DNA from: Staphylococcus lutrae
GTDB taxonomy: Bacteria > Bacillota > Bacilli > Staphylococcales > Staphylococcaceae
Length of the DNA stretch: 64,000 nucleotides
Assembly: GCF_002101335.1 (NCBI RefSeq)
Contig: NZ_CP020773.1
Coordinates: 2,108,001-2,172,000, forward strand
Direction: 5' to 3'
Shown here: positions 45,136 through 60,645 of the stretch, piece by piece
How the letters are laid out: every line of letters starts with the position of its first letter
Position numbering within the stretch: the first letter of the stretch is position 1
The notes under the pieces: generated by a model
What the model was told of the DNA's origin: nothing
Databases searched by the model: none
What the model saw: only the letters and a program-made list of their open reading frames with translations
Translations under genes and position numbers: made by a program

Positions 45136-47892
45136 ATGGATTATAAAGATACTTTATTAATGCCAAAAACAAAATTTCCAATGCGTGGGGGCTTACCTAC
45201 AAAGGAGCCTCAAATCCAACAGGAGTGGAAGGAAAAAGATTTATACCGTAAAATGCTAGCCAAAAATGAAGGGCAACCTTCGTTCATTTTGCATGATGGT
45301 CCACCATATGCGAATGGTAATCTACATATGGGTCATGCACTTAATAAAATTTTAAAAGATTTCATTAACCGTTATAAGACGATGCAAGGCTTTTATACGC
45401 CATACGTGCCTGGTTGGGATACGCATGGTTTACCAATAGAACAAGCGTTAACGAAAAAAGGAATTAACCGCAAAGAAATGACGACTGCTGAGTTTCGCGA
45501 TAAGTGTCAAGCATTTGCATTAGAGCAAATTGAAAACCAGAAAAAAGACTTTTTGCGCCTTGGTATTACGGGTGACTTTGATAATCCATACATTACGTTA
45601 AAGCCGGAGTATGAAGCAGCGCAAATCCGGTTGTTTGGTGAAATGGCAGATAAAGGGTTGATTTATAAAGGGAAAAAACCGGTTTATTGGTCTCCATCAA
45701 GTGAATCATCATTGGCGGAAGCTGAAATTGAATATCATGATAAGCGTTCAGCTTCTATTTATGTGGCTTTTGACGTTAAAGATAGTAAAGGCGTTGTCGC
45801 TGATGATGCAAAATTTATTATTTGGACAACGACGCCATGGACGTTGCCGTCTAATGTTGCGATAACAGTGCATCCAGAACTTACTTATGTACAGATGAAT
45901 GTAGAGGGAACACGTTATATTGTTGCTGAAGCGCGAGTTGATGACGTTGCTGAACAACTAGGGTGGAACAAAGACACCATCGTACGTGAACAAGACTTCA
46001 AAGGGACTGAACTTGAGTACATTGAAGCACAACATCCTTTTATTGATCGTATTTCTTTGATTATCAATGGTGAACATGTAACGACAGATGCAGGGACAGG
46101 TTGTGTGCATACAGCACCGGGTCATGGTGAAGATGACTATATCGTCAGTCAAAAATATGATTTAGAAGTGATTAGCCCGGTTGATGATAAAGGGGTTTTC
46201 ACAGCCGAAGCTGGACAATTTGAAGGCTTGTTTTATGACAAAGCGAATCAACCGATTACAGAATTATTGACTGAAAAAGGGGCATTATTAAAACTAGACT
46301 TCATCACGCATAGTTATCCGCATGATTGGCGTACGAAAAAACCTGTTATTTTCCGTGCGACACCACAATGGTTTGCATCTATTTCAAAAGTGAGACAAGA
46401 TATTTTAGACGCGATTGAAGAGACACAGTTTAAAGTAGATTGGGGTAAAACACGTATTTACAATATGATTCGTGACCGTGGTGAATGGGTGATTTCTCGC
46501 CAACGTGTATGGGGTGTGCCACTACCTGTTTTTTATGCTGAAAATGGTGACATCATTATGACTAAAGAAACCGTGTACCATGTGGCGGATTTATTTGAAA
46601 AGCATGGTTCTAATGTATGGTTTGAGCGCGATGCCAAAGATTTACTTCCAGAAGGTTTCACGCATCCGGGTAGTCCGAATGGTGTGTTCACAAAAGAAGA
46701 AGATATTATGGATGTATGGTTTGATTCGGGTTCTTCTCATCGTGGTGTCCTTGAGACACGTCCGGAATTAAGTTATCCGGCTGATATGTATTTGGAAGGC
46801 AGTGACCAATATCGAGGTTGGTTTAACTCATCGATTACGACATCAGTGGCGACACGTGGTCGTTCACCTTATAAAATGCTGTTATCACACGGATTTGTGA
46901 TGGACGGTGAAGGTAAAAAAATGAGTAAATCACTGGGCAACGTCATCGTACCTGATACGATCGTTAAACAGAAAGGGGCAGATATCGCACGTTTATGGGT
47001 ATGCTCAGTAGACTACCTCGCAGATGTACGTATCTCGGATGAAATCTTGAAACAAGTGGCGGATGTTTACCGTAAAATTCGTAATACATTACGTTTCTTA
47101 TTAGGAAATATCCATGACTTTGACCCGGCAATGGACCACATCGCCGAATCAGAATTGTTAGAAGTGGATCGCTATATTTTGAATCGTTTACGTGAGTTTA
47201 CAGCGCGTACACTTGATCATTATGAGGCGTTTGATTACTTAGATATTTATCAAGAAGTACAAAACTTCATTAATGTCGAATTAAGTAACTTCTATCTCGA
47301 TTATGGTAAAGACATCCTCTATATTGAACAGGAAAATGCACATCAACGTCGTAGTATGCAAACGGTTCTTTTTGAAATCCTTGTCCGTATGACAAAATTG
47401 TTAGCACCGATTTTACCGCATACGACAGATGAAGTTTGGTCGCATATTGAACAAGTCGATGAGGAAAGTGTCCATTTAACCAATATGCCTGAAAGAGAAA
47501 CAGTTGATCAAGCATTGTTAGATAAATGGAGTCAATTTATGGGATTACGTGATGATGTGAACCGTGCCCTTGAAGCGGCGAGAAACGAAAAAGTGATTGG
47601 GAAGTCGTTAGAGGCAAAAGTTAAAATAGCGAACAGTCCATCATTTGATACACTTGCCTTTTTAGAAGGCTTCACAAACTTACATCAACTCTTTATTGTC
47701 TCACAAGTAGAGTTAGTGGATACTTTAGAGGGTAATGTTTATGAATATGGCACGATTGCGATTTCTCATGCTGACGGAGAAAAATGTGCACGATGCTGGA
47801 ATTATAGTGATGATTTAGGTCGCGTAGGAGAATTAGATCATTTATGTCCACGTTGTCAAGAAGTGGTTAAAACACTCATCACAGAATCGTAA
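45136..47892 (+). CDS. ileS: Isoleucyl-tRNA synthetase
   Basis: 918 residues. The class I signatures are [13 protein letters not shown] (HMGH) and [10 protein letters not shown] (KMSKS). The CP1 editing domain includes [17 protein letters not shown] and [17 protein letters not shown]. The C-terminal zinc ribbon is [10 protein letters not shown]...CPRCQE. Standard bacterial type, the kind sensitive to mupirocin. Preceded by its T-box. Confidence 0.98.
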   Translation: MDYKDTLLMPKTKFPMRGGLPTKEPQIQQEWKEKDLYRKMLAKNEGQPSFILHDGPPYANGNLHMGHALNKILKDFINRYKTMQGFYTPYVPGWDTHGLPIEQALTKKGINRKEMTTAEFRDKCQAFALEQIENQKKDFLRLGITGDFDNPYITLKPEYEAAQIRLFGEMADKGLIYKGKKPVYWSPSSESSLAEAEIEYHDKRSASIYVAFDVKDSKGVVADDAKFIIWTTTPWTLPSNVAITVHPELTYVQMNVEGTRYIVAEARVDDVAEQLGWNKDTIVREQDFKGTELEYIEAQHPFIDRISLIINGEHVTTDAGTGCVHTAPGHGEDDYIVSQKYDLEVISPVDDKGVFTAEAGQFEGLFYDKANQPITELLTEKGALLKLDFITHSYPHDWRTKKPVIFRATPQWFASISKVRQDILDAIEETQFKVDWGKTRIYNMIRDRGEWVISRQRVWGVPLPVFYAENGDIIMTKETVYHVADLFEKHGSNVWFERDAKDLLPEGFTHPGSPNGVFTKEEDIMDVWFDSGSSHRGVLETRPELSYPADMYLEGSDQYRGWFNSSITTSVATRGRSPYKMLLSHGFVMDGEGKKMSKSLGNVIVPDTIVKQKGADIARLWVCSVDYLADVRISDEILKQVADVYRKIRNTLRFLLGNIHDFDPAMDHIAESELLEVDRYILNRLREFTARTLDHYEAFDYLDIYQEVQNFINVELSNFYLDYGKDILYIEQENAHQRRSMQTVLFEILVRMTKLLAPILPHTTDEVWSHIEQVDEESVHLTNMPERETVDQALLDKWSQFMGLRDDVNRALEAARNEKVIGKSLEAKVKIANSPSFDTLAFLEGFTNLHQLFIVSQVELVDTLEGNVYEYGTIAISHADGEKCARCWNYSDDLGRVGELDHLCPRCQEVVKTLITES

Positions 47893-47904
47893 AAGTGAAA
47901 GTGA

Positions 47905-47945
47905 GGCGATACAAGCACTTAAATGTGTGCGTATCGTCTTTTCTT
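47905..47945 (+). terminator. Terminator of ileS
   Basis: GGCGATAC and GTATCGTC (one G-T), loop with GCACTT/GTGTGC extension, T-rich tail. Confidence 0.8.
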
Positions 47946-48113
47946 TGTGGCATAAAGTGTGTTGATGAACGCAAAGAAACTTGATATGTCATCATCCAAC
48001 TAGAAAAAGAATCTTAATCGCAATGCGTAAAAACGAAAAAGCATTGAAATGTTTACATTGCGAAAATATATCGTGTTATAATGAAGCGGTGATGAACAGA
48101 AAGGAATAAAATT

Positions 48114-48599
48114 ATGAAACAACAATATTATATTGCTCTATCCATTGTTACGGTATTGATTATTTTGTTGGCAGACCAAATCACAAAATTTATCATCCGA
48201 ACACAAATGGCAATAGGGGAATCTTTTGAAGTGATTCCTCACTTTTTATATATTACGTCTCATCGAAATAATGGGGCAGCTTGGGGAATACTCAGTGGCA
48301 AAATGACATTTTTTATTATCATTACTCTAGTGATATTAGTCGCGCTCATTGTCTTTTATATTAAAGAGGCGAAGCGTGATATGCTCATGCAAATTTCGAT
48401 TAGCTTGTTGTTTGCAGGTGCATTAGGAAACTTCATTGATCGCGTGCGTAGTGGAGAAGTTGTGGATTTTGTCGACACGGTGATCTTCGGCTATGAATTC
48501 CCTATTTTTAATGTTGCGGATGCGAGCTTAACAATTGGTGTGATTTTATTGCTGATTGTGTTGCTGAAAGATCAGAATCGAAAGGGTAAGGTGTCGTAA
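48114..48599 (+). CDS. lspA: Lipoprotein signal peptidase (signal peptidase II)
   Basis: 161 residues and four transmembrane helices. The catalytic aspartates sit in GNFIDRVRSGEVVDFVD and FNVADASLTIGV. It cuts prolipoproteins after lipidation. The stop overlaps the rluD-like ATG by one base (TAATG). Confidence 0.95.
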   Translation: MKQQYYIALSIVTVLIILLADQITKFIIRTQMAIGESFEVIPHFLYITSHRNNGAAWGILSGKMTFFIIITLVILVALIVFYIKEAKRDMLMQISISLLFAGALGNFIDRVRSGEVVDFVDTVIFGYEFPIFNVADASLTIGVILLLIVLLKDQNRKGKVS

Positions 48600-49516
48600 T
48601 GGAAAAACATGCATTCAAAATTGAATTACCGGCCCATCATTTACAGCGCATTGATAAAATTTTGCCTGAGTTTCATTCAGAATGGTCGCGCAGTCAAATA
48701 CAGGACTGGATTAAATTGGGACTCGTGTCAGTAAATGGTAAGACAGTAAAATCAAATTATAAATTAAAAATGGGCGATCTCATTGAAGTGACTGAAAAAG
48801 AAGTTGTGGAAGCAGACATTCTTCCAGAGAATTTAAATTTAGACATTTATTATGAAGATGATGATGTTGCCATCGTGTATAAACCTAAAGGAATGGTCGT
48901 TCACCCTTCGCCGGGCCACTATTCGGGAACGTTAGTCAATGGTTTAATGTATCAAATTAAAAACTTATCTGGGATTAATGGTGAAATTCGACCTGGCATT
49001 GTACACCGTATCGATAAAGATACATCTGGGTTGTTGATGGTCGCTAAAAATGATGTCGCACATCGTAGTTTAGTCGCACAATTAATGGCAAAAACGGTTA
49101 AGAGAAAATACACCGCATTAGTTCATGGCCATATCCCACATGAGTTTGGAACGATAGACGCACCGATAGGTAGAAATAAAAATGATCGTCAAGCAATGGC
49201 CGTAGAAGACAATGGTAAAGAAGCGATTACACATTTTAATGTCATTGAAGCGTTTAAAAATTATACGTTGGTGGAATGTGAGCTTGAAACAGGACGTACG
49301 CATCAAATTCGTGTGCATATGAAGTATATCGGTTATCCGTTGGTGGGTGATCCGAAATATGGACCAAAGAAAACGCTAGATATTGGAGGACAAGCCCTTC
49401 ACGCGGGTTTAATTGGCTTTGAACATCCTAAAACAGGAGCATATATTGAACGATCTGCGCCGCTACCAGAATCGTTCGAAGCGGTTATTGAACAAGTTCG
49501 TAAAGAAGACGTGTGA
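48599..49516 (+). CDS. RluA/RluD-family pseudouridine synthase
   Basis: 305 residues: an N-terminal S4 domain (LQRIDKILPEFHSEWSRSQI) and the catalytic domain with HRIDKDTSGLLMVAK (catalytic Asp) and ELETGRTHQIRVHMKYIGYP. It modifies 23S rRNA, most like B. subtilis YlyB. It is coupled to lspA and upstream of the pyr leader. Confidence 0.93.
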   Translation: MEKHAFKIELPAHHLQRIDKILPEFHSEWSRSQIQDWIKLGLVSVNGKTVKSNYKLKMGDLIEVTEKEVVEADILPENLNLDIYYEDDDVAIVYKPKGMVVHPSPGHYSGTLVNGLMYQIKNLSGINGEIRPGIVHRIDKDTSGLLMVAKNDVAHRSLVAQLMAKTVKRKYTALVHGHIPHEFGTIDAPIGRNKNDRQAMAVEDNGKEAITHFNVIEAFKNYTLVECELETGRTHQIRVHMKYIGYPLVGDPKYGPKKTLDIGGQALHAGLIGFEHPKTGAYIERSAPLPESFEAVIEQVRKEDV

Positions 49517-49552
49517 GCATAGTCATCTTTTTCAAGAAATTTCAAATATACT

Positions 49553-49786
49553 TTGACATTGAAGGATAAAAACGTTAACATTAATACAAGTTGAATGACA
49601 AACAATTAAAAAATGAAGGTCTTTAATAGAGAGTCCCGTGAGGCTCAAAAGACATGACGATATCATGGTGTATCCCGCGTTGTTGAATGATGGTGGAATC
49701 CGTACGAGAGACGGTTCATTGTCAGCGCATGGTGATACCCATCACTGACTAAACTCATGTCTAGATGAAGACATGAGTTTTTTATT
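49553..49786 (+). promoter_or_regulatory. pyr operon promoter and PyrR-controlled attenuator upstream of pyrR
   Basis: TTGACA (49553-49558), a 17-base spacer and TAACAT (49576-49581). A PyrR-type binding loop (TTAATAGAGAGTCCCGTGAGG, about 49623-49643) follows. An antiterminator arm AGACATGA (49650-49657) pairs with TCATGTCT (49755-49762), which is also half of the terminator stem AAACTCATGTCT/AGACATGAGTTT, then T6. UMP-bound PyrR would favour termination. Confidence 0.8.
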
Positions 49787-49800
49787 AAGGAGTGAAATCA

Positions 49801-50325
49801 ATGGCAGAACGTGTTGTATTAGATGAGGCCGCAATCAATCGTACAGTCACTAGAATTGCACACGAAATTTTAGAATACAACAAAGGTACAGATCACCTAG
49901 TACTGCTCGGTATTAAAACACGGGGTGAATTTTTAGCGCAACGCATTCAACAAAAGATTCAACAGATAGAAGATGTACAGGTGCCTACTGGAACGATTGA
50001 TATCACGGATTATCGTGACGATATTGATTTCAGAGAACAACAAAAAGTGCCTGCATTCGATATTGACATTGATTTGAACCATCGCATTGTCATAATCGTC
50101 GATGATGTGCTTTATACGGGACGAACTGTACGTGCTTCTTTAGATGCGATTTTATTGCATGCGAGACCGAAAAAAATTGGATTGGCAACACTCGTAGATC
50201 GAGGTCATCGAGAGTTACCTATCCGTGCCGATTTCGTAGGGAAAAACATTCCAACAGCACAACAAGAAGCGGTCAATGTTTATTTAGATGAAATAGATCA
50301 ACGTAATGCCGTTGTCATTACATAG
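49801..50325 (+). CDS. pyrR: PyrR bifunctional regulator / uracil phosphoribosyltransferase
   Basis: 174 residues with the PRPP loop [16 protein letters not shown] and the PyrR region [15 protein letters not shown]. It binds pyr mRNA when UMP is high. The start ATG 49801 follows AAGGAG. Confidence 0.96.
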   Translation: MAERVVLDEAAINRTVTRIAHEILEYNKGTDHLVLLGIKTRGEFLAQRIQQKIQQIEDVQVPTGTIDITDYRDDIDFREQQKVPAFDIDIDLNHRIVIIVDDVLYTGRTVRASLDAILLHARPKKIGLATLVDRGHRELPIRADFVGKNIPTAQQEAVNVYLDEIDQRNAVVIT

Positions 50326-50340
50326 CAACACCTTTTAATT

Positions 50341-50478
50341 CAGTACGAGAGACTGACAAAGGTCATATTTCAAACAGGATAAAGTTTCAACCTCATATGC
50401 AATGGACATGTCTATTGTATAAAGGTCTGTTTGATTCAACCTCAGTCTCTTACCATTAATGGTTAAGAGATTTTTTTA
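50341..50478 (+). promoter_or_regulatory. Attenuator between pyrR and pyrP
   Basis: AGAGACTG (50348-50355) can pair with CAGTCTCT (50443-50450), competing with the terminator stem TCTCTTACC/GGTTAAGAGA (50446-50470) and T7. The second pyr attenuator. Confidence 0.75.
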
Positions 50479-50497
50479 TTGTGAAAGGAAGAGAATA

Positions 50498-51790
50498 ATG
50501 GAAAATGAACAAATGTTTGAACGGACAGTCAAACCTGTACTGGACGTCAATGAAAAACCAAAAGCGGGGCAATGGGCCTTTTTAAGCTTACAACATCTAT
50601 TTGCGATGTTTGGTGCAACGGTATTAGTCCCATTCTTAACGGGATTACCGGTATCATCGGCATTGTTAGCATCAGGTGTGGGAACACTGCTATACATCTT
50701 GATTACAAAAGGGAAAATACCAGCTTATCTTGGCTCAAGTTTTGCATTTATTACCCCGATTATTACAGGATTAAGTACGAATAGTTTAGGTGATATGCTC
50801 GTTGCATTATTTATGAGCGGAGTAATGTACGTCGTGATTGGTATCGCAATTAAAATCAGTGGGACAAATTGGCTGATGCATCTCCTTCCACCAGTGGTTG
50901 TTGGGCCTGTCATTATGGTGATTGGTTTAAGCTTAGCGCCTACTGCAGTCAACATGGCAATGTTTGAAAATCCGGGTGAAATGAAAGGTTACCAATTAAG
51001 TTTTGTAGCCGTTGCAGGTATCACATTACTCGTCACACTCATCATGCAAGGTTTTGCAAAAGGATTCTTCTCATTAATTCCTGTTTTAATTGGAATTGTT
51101 GTGGGATATATCACGGCGATTTTATTCGGCATGGTTAATTTTAAAACCATTGCTGAAGCAGCTTGGTTCCAATTTCCAGATATTTATATTCCTTTTGTTG
51201 ACTATCACCCTTCTGTACATTTGGGGTTGATTGCGATCATGCTGCCTATCGTTTTCGTAACGGTAAGTGAGCATATCGGTCATCAGATGGTGATCAACAA
51301 AATTGTTGGACGTAACTTCTTTAAGGATCCTGGCTTACATCGCTCTATTATTGGAGACGGGGTCTCTACCATGTTTTCAAGTATTATCGGTGGTCCGCCG
51401 AGTACAACTTACGGGGAAAACATTGGTGTACTGGCCATAACAAAAATTTATAGCATCTACGTTATCGGAGGTGCAGCAGTCATCGCAATTGTACTTGGAT
51501 TTATCGGTAAATTCACCGCACTTGTTTCTTCCATCCCAACACCAGTGATGGGCGGCGTATCCATCTTATTGTTTGGAACGATTGCTGCGAGTGGTTTGCG
51601 TATGATTGTAGAAAGTAAAGTCGATTTCACACAAAACCGTAATCTTGTCATTGCATCAGTGATTCTCGTGATTGGTATTGGTAACATGATGTTGAATTTA
51701 TCTCAAGTCGGTGTACAACTCACAATTGAAGGCATGGCACTATCGGCAACAGCAGGTATCATTCTTAATTTGATTTTACCAAAACGTTAA
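50498..51790 (+). CDS. pyrP: Uracil permease
   Basis: 430 residues of the NCS2 family, about 12-14 helices. The signature regions are FLSLQHLFAMFGATVLVPF, SEHIGHQM and GGPPSTTYGENIGVLA. It imports uracil by proton symport. The start MENEQMF at 50498 follows GAAAGGAAGAG. No attenuator between it and pyrB (20 bases only). Confidence 0.95.
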   Translation: MENEQMFERTVKPVLDVNEKPKAGQWAFLSLQHLFAMFGATVLVPFLTGLPVSSALLASGVGTLLYILITKGKIPAYLGSSFAFITPIITGLSTNSLGDMLVALFMSGVMYVVIGIAIKISGTNWLMHLLPPVVVGPVIMVIGLSLAPTAVNMAMFENPGEMKGYQLSFVAVAGITLLVTLIMQGFAKGFFSLIPVLIGIVVGYITAILFGMVNFKTIAEAAWFQFPDIYIPFVDYHPSVHLGLIAIMLPIVFVTVSEHIGHQMVINKIVGRNFFKDPGLHRSIIGDGVSTMFSSIIGGPPSTTYGENIGVLAITKIYSIYVIGGAAVIAIVLGFIGKFTALVSSIPTPVMGGVSILLFGTIAASGLRMIVESKVDFTQNRNLVIASVILVIGIGNMMLNLSQVGVQLTIEGMALSATAGIILNLILPKR

Positions 51791-51795
51791 AATAG

Positions 51796-52688
<893 letters not shown>

Positions 52689-52700
52689 GGAGCGATAACG

Positions 52701-53975
52701 ATGAAATTAATTCAAAATGCAAAAATGTTAGAAGCCGGAACGATGAAAAAAGTAGACGTACTCATCGAAGGGAAAAAGATAAAAGAAATCGCTGAAACGA
52801 TTCCAGCTACAGAAGAAATGACAATTATCGATGCGCAAGGACACTTTTTAGCACCAGGTTTTATTGATGTGCATGTCCATTTGAGAGAGCCAGGTGGGGA
52901 GTATAAAGAAACGATTGAAACGGGGACGAAAGCCGCAGCACGAGGCGGGTTTACAACGGTTTGTCCAATGCCGAATACGAAACCAGTGCCGGATTCACTT
53001 GAACATTTAACCGCATTGAATCAACTTATCGAAACACATGCGCAAGTTCGTGTGCTACCGTATGCATCTATCACAGTGAGACAAGCTGGGCAAACGCATG
53101 TCGATTTTGAAACGTTGGCGGCTCATGGTGCGTTTGCATTTACGGATGATGGGGTTGGTGTACAACAAGCATCAATGATGTACGAGGCGATGCAACAAGC
53201 TAAAGCACAAAACAAGGCGGTTGTGGCACATTGCGAAGATAATAGTTTAATTTACGGTGGTGCGATGCATGAAGGAGAACGCAGTCGTGCATTAGGTATT
53301 CCGGGCATTCCTAGCATTTGTGAGTCTGTACAAATTGCACGAGACGTTTTACTCAGTGAAGCAACAGGATGTCACTATCATGTGTGTCACGTTTCTACAA
53401 AAGAAAGTGTGCGAGTCATTCGTGATGCTAAAAAAGCGGGTATTCCGGTAACGGCTGAAGTCACACCACATCATTTACTTTTAACAGAGGATGATATTCC
53501 AGGCGATAACGCGATTTATAAAATGAATCCACCTTTAAGAAGTCAGGCAGATAAAACAGCCTTAATCGAGGGATTATTAGATGGGACGATTGACTGTATT
53601 GCAACAGATCATGCACCACATGCTGCAGACGAAAAAGCGCAACCGATGACACGTGCACCGTTCGGCATTGTAGGGAGTGAAACAGCTTTTCCACTGCTGT
53701 ATACACATTTCGTAAAAAATGGCGCATGGACATTACAACAGCTGGTTGATTATTTAACTGTAAAACCTGCAAATGTTTTTAATCTCCCTTATGGCAAATT
53801 AGAAGTCGGTAGCTTAGCCGATTTAACAATCATTAATTTGGATGATGTATATGAGATTAAAGCAGAAGATTTCTTATCAAAAGGTTCCAACACGCCTTTC
53901 TTAGGGCAAAAGGTATATGGTCAGCCGATTTTAACAATGGTTGAGGGCGATGTTCGATACAAGGAGGCACAATAA
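52701..53975 (+). CDS. pyrC: Dihydroorotase
   Basis: 424 residues, a class I metal-dependent hydrolase. Metal ligands are in [10 protein letters not shown], the carboxylated Lys region [37 protein letters not shown] and [14 protein letters not shown]. Cyclises carbamoyl aspartate. It follows pyrB by 12 bases. Confidence 0.96.
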   Translation: MKLIQNAKMLEAGTMKKVDVLIEGKKIKEIAETIPATEEMTIIDAQGHFLAPGFIDVHVHLREPGGEYKETIETGTKAAARGGFTTVCPMPNTKPVPDSLEHLTALNQLIETHAQVRVLPYASITVRQAGQTHVDFETLAAHGAFAFTDDGVGVQQASMMYEAMQQAKAQNKAVVAHCEDNSLIYGGAMHEGERSRALGIPGIPSICESVQIARDVLLSEATGCHYHVCHVSTKESVRVIRDAKKAGIPVTAEVTPHHLLLTEDDIPGDNAIYKMNPPLRSQADKTALIEGLLDGTIDCIATDHAPHAADEKAQPMTRAPFGIVGSETAFPLLYTHFVKNGAWTLQQLVDYLTVKPANVFNLPYGKLEVGSLADLTIINLDDVYEIKAEDFLSKGSNTPFLGQKVYGQPILTMVEGDVRYKEAQ

Positions 53976-53977
53976 AC

Positions 53978-55078
53978 ATGTTTGAGAAACGTTATCTCGT
54001 TTTAGAAGATGGTTCTATTTATACAGGCTTTAAGTTGGGCTCTGATCGCTTAACACAAGGAGAAATCGTGTTTAATACTGCAATGACAGGTTATCAAGAA
54101 ACGATTTCTGACCCTTCATACACAGGGCAAATCATTACGTTCACTTATCCTTTAATAGGGAATTATGGAATCAATCATGATGATTTTGAATCGTTAACGC
54201 CAAGTTTGAATGGTGTAGTTGTTAAAGAAGCTTGTCATGTGCCAAGTAATTTTCGTTCACAAAAATCATTCGAAGCCGTTTTAAAAGAGTATGATATTCC
54301 AGGAATTAGTGGTGTGGACACACGAAGCATTACGAAAAAAATCCGCCAATATGGGGTGTTAAAAGCAGCTTTTGTAGATCATGCAGATGAAATTGAATCT
54401 ACAGTAGAAGCACTTCAAACAGCAGTATTTCCTAGAACAGAGGTGCCTTCAGTTTCTACAAAATCACCTTATGTTTCAACAGGTTTTAACTTACGTGTTG
54501 TCCTCGTTGACTTTGGTAAAAAACAAAATATTGTTCGTGAACTCAATGCTAGAGGATGCGAAGTGACAGTGGTTCCTTATGATACTTCAGCAGAGACGAT
54601 TATTAAAATTGCACCAGATGGCGTCATGTTGTCGAATGGACCTGGTGACCCTGATGATGTCCCTGTCGCTTTAGAAATGATTAATGGCATTTTAGGACGC
54701 ATTCCGTTTTTTGGTATTTGTTTAGGGCATCAGCTTTTCGCCTTATCACAAGGGGCGAAATCTTTTAAGATGAAGTTCGGTCACCGTGGTGCAAATCACC
54801 CTGTTAAGGATCTTGCGACTGGAAAAATTGCCTTAACAAGTCAAAATCACGGTTATGCGATTGATGCCGATTCAATCGAGGGAACAGATTTAGAAATTAC
54901 GCATCTTGCTTTAAATGACGGTACAGTAGAAGGCTTAAAGCATCGAACGTTACCTGCGTTTTCTGTACAATACCATCCAGAAGCTTGTCCAGGTCCGACA
55001 GATTCCAATTATTTATTTGATCAATTCGTAGCAATGATGGAAGACAATAAACAAAAGGAGCGCTCGACTTATGCCTAA
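53978..55078 (+). CDS. carA: Carbamoyl phosphate synthase, small subunit
   Basis: 366 residues: an N-terminal domain and a class I glutamine amidotransferase ([15 protein letters not shown] nucleophile Cys; [14 protein letters not shown]is/Glu). It feeds ammonia to CarB. It overlaps carB by eight bases. Confidence 0.96.
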   Translation: MFEKRYLVLEDGSIYTGFKLGSDRLTQGEIVFNTAMTGYQETISDPSYTGQIITFTYPLIGNYGINHDDFESLTPSLNGVVVKEACHVPSNFRSQKSFEAVLKEYDIPGISGVDTRSITKKIRQYGVLKAAFVDHADEIESTVEALQTAVFPRTEVPSVSTKSPYVSTGFNLRVVLVDFGKKQNIVRELNARGCEVTVVPYDTSAETIIKIAPDGVMLSNGPGDPDDVPVALEMINGILGRIPFFGICLGHQLFALSQGAKSFKMKFGHRGANHPVKDLATGKIALTSQNHGYAIDADSIEGTDLEITHLALNDGTVEGLKHRTLPAFSVQYHPEACPGPTDSNYLFDQFVAMMEDNKQKERSTYA

Positions 55079-58000
55079 AAGAAATGATATTCAAACGATT
55101 CTCGTTATCGGATCAGGTCCAATTATTATCGGTCAAGCTGCGGAATTTGACTATGCAGGGACACAAGCATGTCTCGCACTCAAAGAAGAAGGTTACCGTG
55201 TCATTTTAGTTAACTCAAACCCTGCGACGATTATGACGGATAAAGAAATTGCTGACAAAGTTTACATCGAACCGCTCACACATGATTTTATCGCACGCAT
55301 TATCCGTAAAGAACAACCGGATGCGCTCTTACCGACGCTCGGTGGACAAACAGGGCTCAACATGGCGATTGAACTACATAATAGCGGTGTCTTAGCGGAA
55401 AATAACGTCACACTGCTCGGTACGAAATTGTCATCTATTGAACAAGCAGAAGACCGTGAATTGTTCCGCTCGTTAATGAATGACTTGAATGTGCCAGTAC
55501 CTGAAAGTGACATCGTGAATACACTTGAACAAGCCTTTGCATTTAAAGAAGCAGTCGGTTATCCGTTAATCGTACGGCCAGCATTTACGATGGGTGGTAC
55601 AGGGGGCGGCATTTGTCATAATGATGAAGAGCTCCGTGAAGTCGTTTCTAACGGATTGAAATATAGCCCGGCCACGCAATGTTTAATTGAAAAGTCAATC
55701 GCAGGCTTTAAAGAAATTGAATATGAAGTGATGCGCGATAAAAACGATAATGCGATTGTCGTATGTAACATGGAAAACATTGATCCAGTCGGTATCCATA
55801 CGGGGGACTCAGTCGTTGTTGCACCAAGCCAAACATTGTCAGATGTGGAATATCAAATGTTGCGTGACGTGTCATTAAAAGTCATTCGTGCACTAGAAAT
55901 TGAAGGGGGATGTAACGTCCAGCTCGCCTTGGATCCACATTCGATGCAGTTTTACATTATCGAAGTGAACCCGCGTGTGTCGCGTTCGTCGGCGCTCGCT
56001 TCAAAAGCAACGGGGTATCCGATTGCGAAACTCGCTGCGAAAATTGCAGTAGGTCTGACGCTAGATGAGATGAAAAATCCAGTTACTGGCATATCTTATG
56101 CGGCATTTGAACCAAGTTTAGACTATATCGTATCGAAAATCCCACGTTTCCCATTTGATAAGTTCGAAAAAGGTGAACGCGAACTCGGTACACAAATGAA
56201 AGCGACAGGGGAAGTTATGTCGATCGGTCGCACGTACGAAGAATCGTTATTAAAAGCAATTCGTTCATTAGAATACGGCGTGCATCATCTTGGCTTACCT
56301 AACGGCGAATCTTTTGACTTAGATTACATTAAATCACGTATAAAAGCGCAAGATGACGAAAGATTGTTCTTCATTGGTGAAGCGATTCGTCGTGGCACAA
56401 CGCTTGAAGAATTACATGAAATGACGAAAATCGATTACTTCTTCTTAAATAAATTCAAAAATATTATCGATATGGAACATGCATTAAAGGCACATCCAGG
56501 TGATATTGATTACTTAAGATTTGCGAAACGTTTCGGTTTTAGCGACCGCGTCATTGCACATCGTTTTGAAATGACAGAAGCAGAAGTGTATGAGTTACGT
56601 CAACAGCACAACATTTGTCCTGTGTATAAAATGGTCGATACGTGTGCAGCAGAATTTGAATCCACAACACCATACTTTTATGGCACATATGAAGAAGAGA
56701 ATGAATCGATTGTTACAGATAAAGAGAAAATTATTGTACTGGGTTCAGGACCTATTCGAATTGGTCAAGGTGTTGAGTTTGATTATGCAACAGTGCATGC
56801 CGTATGGGCAATTCAAAAAGCGGGCTATGAAGCGATCATTATTAACAATAACCCAGAAACGGTATCGACGGACTTCTCAATTTCAGACAAGCTCTATTTC
56901 GAGCCACTGACAGAAGAAGATGTGATGAACATCATTAATCTGGAACAACCTAAAGGCGTCGTCGTACAATTCGGTGGCCAAACAGCGATCAACTTAGCTG
57001 ACAAATTAGCGAAATACGGTGTGAAAATTTTAGGGACATCCCTAGAAGATTTAAACCGTGCTGAAGATCGTAAAGAATTTGAAGCGTTACTGAACAAAAT
57101 TGACGTGCCTCAGCCGAAAGGGAAAACAGCGACATCGGCTCAAGAAGCACTCGACAATGCACGCGATATCGGTTATCCCGTTGTGGTCCGTCCATCATAC
57201 GTACTTGGTGGCCGTGCGATGGAAATTGTATACAATGATGCAGAACTTGAAAACTATATGAATGAAGCAGTAAAAGCCAGTCCAGAACATCCTGTACTCG
57301 TAGACCGTTACTTAACAGGTAAAGAAATTGAAGTGGATGCCATTTCTGACGGAGAAACAGTCATTATTCCAGGGATTATGGAACATATCGAGCGCGCGGG
57401 TGTTCACTCAGGTGACTCTATTGCAGTGTATCCGCCACAAACGTTAAGTCAAGACGTCATTGATACGTTGGAAGCTTATACAATCAAATTGGCGAAAGGA
57501 CTCAACGTTATTGGTTTAATCAATATCCAATTCGTCCTCGCACATGATGGGGTATATGTGCTAGAAGTGAATCCAAGAGCGAGCCGTACTGTGCCGTTCT
57601 TAAGTAAAATTACAGAAATTCAAATGGCACAACTCGCAATGCAAGCGATTATGGGACAAAAATTAACTGCTCTCGGTTATCAACCAGGCATTCAACCGTA
57701 CAAAGAAGGGGTTTTTGTTAAAGCACCGGTATTCAGCTTTAATAAATTGAAAAATGTCGACATCACACTTGGACCTGAAATGAAGTCAACAGGAGAAGTG
57801 ATGGGTCGCGACATTACGTTAGAAAAGGCGCTATACAAAGGGTTAACAGCAGCAGGGATGGAAGTCAAAGATTACGGTACAGCGTTGATTACTGTCAGCG
57901 ATAAAGATAAAGAAGAAATGGTTAAAATTGCGAAACGTTTAAGTGAAGTCGGCTATAAAATCGTGGCAACAGCAGGCACAGCCGCTACGTTGAAAGACCA

Positions 58001-58244
58001 CGACATCAACGTTGAAACGGTAGAAAAAATTGGAGGCCACGATGATTTAATGACAAAAATTCAAGACGGTTCAGTCCAACTTGTCATTAATACGATGACA
58101 AAAGGTAAAACGATTGAACGTGATGGATTCCAAATTCGTCGTGCATCAGTTGAAAATGGGGTCCCTTGTCTCACTTCACTCGATACAGCAAACGCATTAA
58201 CGAATGTCATTGAAAGCATGACATTTTCAATGAGAAATATGTAG
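55071..58244 (+). CDS. carB: Carbamoyl phosphate synthase, large subunit
   Basis: 1057 residues with two ATP-grasp halves ([18 protein letters not shown] and [18 protein letters not shown] as the repeated start). Each has [25 protein letters not shown] loops, and a C-terminal MGS allosteric domain (about 930-1057) that binds UMP and ornithine. Full length. Confidence 0.98.
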   Translation: MPKRNDIQTILVIGSGPIIIGQAAEFDYAGTQACLALKEEGYRVILVNSNPATIMTDKEIADKVYIEPLTHDFIARIIRKEQPDALLPTLGGQTGLNMAIELHNSGVLAENNVTLLGTKLSSIEQAEDRELFRSLMNDLNVPVPESDIVNTLEQAFAFKEAVGYPLIVRPAFTMGGTGGGICHNDEELREVVSNGLKYSPATQCLIEKSIAGFKEIEYEVMRDKNDNAIVVCNMENIDPVGIHTGDSVVVAPSQTLSDVEYQMLRDVSLKVIRALEIEGGCNVQLALDPHSMQFYIIEVNPRVSRSSALASKATGYPIAKLAAKIAVGLTLDEMKNPVTGISYAAFEPSLDYIVSKIPRFPFDKFEKGERELGTQMKATGEVMSIGRTYEESLLKAIRSLEYGVHHLGLPNGESFDLDYIKSRIKAQDDERLFFIGEAIRRGTTLEELHEMTKIDYFFLNKFKNIIDMEHALKAHPGDIDYLRFAKRFGFSDRVIAHRFEMTEAEVYELRQQHNICPVYKMVDTCAAEFESTTPYFYGTYEEENESIVTDKEKIIVLGSGPIRIGQGVEFDYATVHAVWAIQKAGYEAIIINNNPETVSTDFSISDKLYFEPLTEEDVMNIINLEQPKGVVVQFGGQTAINLADKLAKYGVKILGTSLEDLNRAEDRKEFEALLNKIDVPQPKGKTATSAQEALDNARDIGYPVVVRPSYVLGGRAMEIVYNDAELENYMNEAVKASPEHPVLVDRYLTGKEIEVDAISDGETVIIPGIMEHIERAGVHSGDSIAVYPPQTLSQDVIDTLEAYTIKLAKGLNVIGLINIQFVLAHDGVYVLEVNPRASRTVPFLSKITEIQMAQLAMQAIMGQKLTALGYQPGIQPYKEGVFVKAPVFSFNKLKNVDITLGPEMKSTGEVMGRDITLEKALYKGLTAAGMEVKDYGTALITVSDKDKEEMVKIAKRLSEVGYKIVATAGTAATLKDHDINVETVEKIGGHDDLMTKIQDGSVQLVINTMTKGKTIERDGFQIRRASVENGVPCLTSLDTANALTNVIESMTFSMRNM

Positions 58245-58257
58245 GAGGTCAAAAGCG

Positions 58258-59936
<1,679 letters not shown>

Positions 59937-59940
59937 AATA

Positions 59941-60645
59941 ATGAAACAAACGCCAATCATTGCATTAGATTTTTCAAATGAAGCCGAAGTGATGGCATTT
60001 TTGCAACAATTCGATGAGTCATTATTTGTTAAAGTGGGTATGGAACTTTTTTATCAAACAGGACCTGCTTTAATTGATCGAATCAAAGGATTAGGCCACG
60101 ACATCTTTTTAGACTTAAAATTACACGACATTCCAAATACGGTCGGTAAAGCGATGGAAGGTCTCGCAAAGCTGAACGTGGACCTTGTCAATGTCCATGC
60201 AGCTGGCGGTACAGTCATGATGGAGCGTGCCGTAGAAGGATTACGTCGACACAACAAAGACATTAAGATTATCGCCGTCACTCAATTAACATCCACATCT
60301 GAACAACAGTTGCATGAGGAGCAAAACATCCAAACATCGATGGAAACAGCTGTTTTAAACTATGCTAGCCTTGCGCAACAAGCAGGTTTAGATGGTGTCG
60401 TATGTTCACCGTTAGAAACGACATTGATTCGCGAACATTGTGGCGACGATTTCTTAAAAGTGACACCAGGTATTCGTCTAGCGCACAGTGCAAAAGACGA
60501 TCAGCAACGCATCACGACACCAGAAAAAGCACGCCAACTCGGTTCGACACATATCGTTGTCGGTCGCCCGATTACACAAAACGACAATCCAGTACAAAGT
60601 TATCATCAAATTAAAGAAAGTTGGTTAAATGCATGTCAAAATTAA
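59941..60645 (+). CDS. pyrF: Orotidine 5'-phosphate decarboxylase
   Basis: 234 residues. The catalytic array D-x-K-x-x-D is in [30 protein letters not shown] and VVGRPITQ are the phosphate-binding loops. Makes UMP from OMP. It overlaps pyrE by 13 bases. Confidence 0.96.
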   Translation: MKQTPIIALDFSNEAEVMAFLQQFDESLFVKVGMELFYQTGPALIDRIKGLGHDIFLDLKLHDIPNTVGKAMEGLAKLNVDLVNVHAAGGTVMMERAVEGLRRHNKDIKIIAVTQLTSTSEQQLHEEQNIQTSMETAVLNYASLAQQAGLDGVVCSPLETTLIREHCGDDFLKVTPGIRLAHSAKDDQQRITTPEKARQLGSTHIVVGRPITQNDNPVQSYHQIKESWLNACQN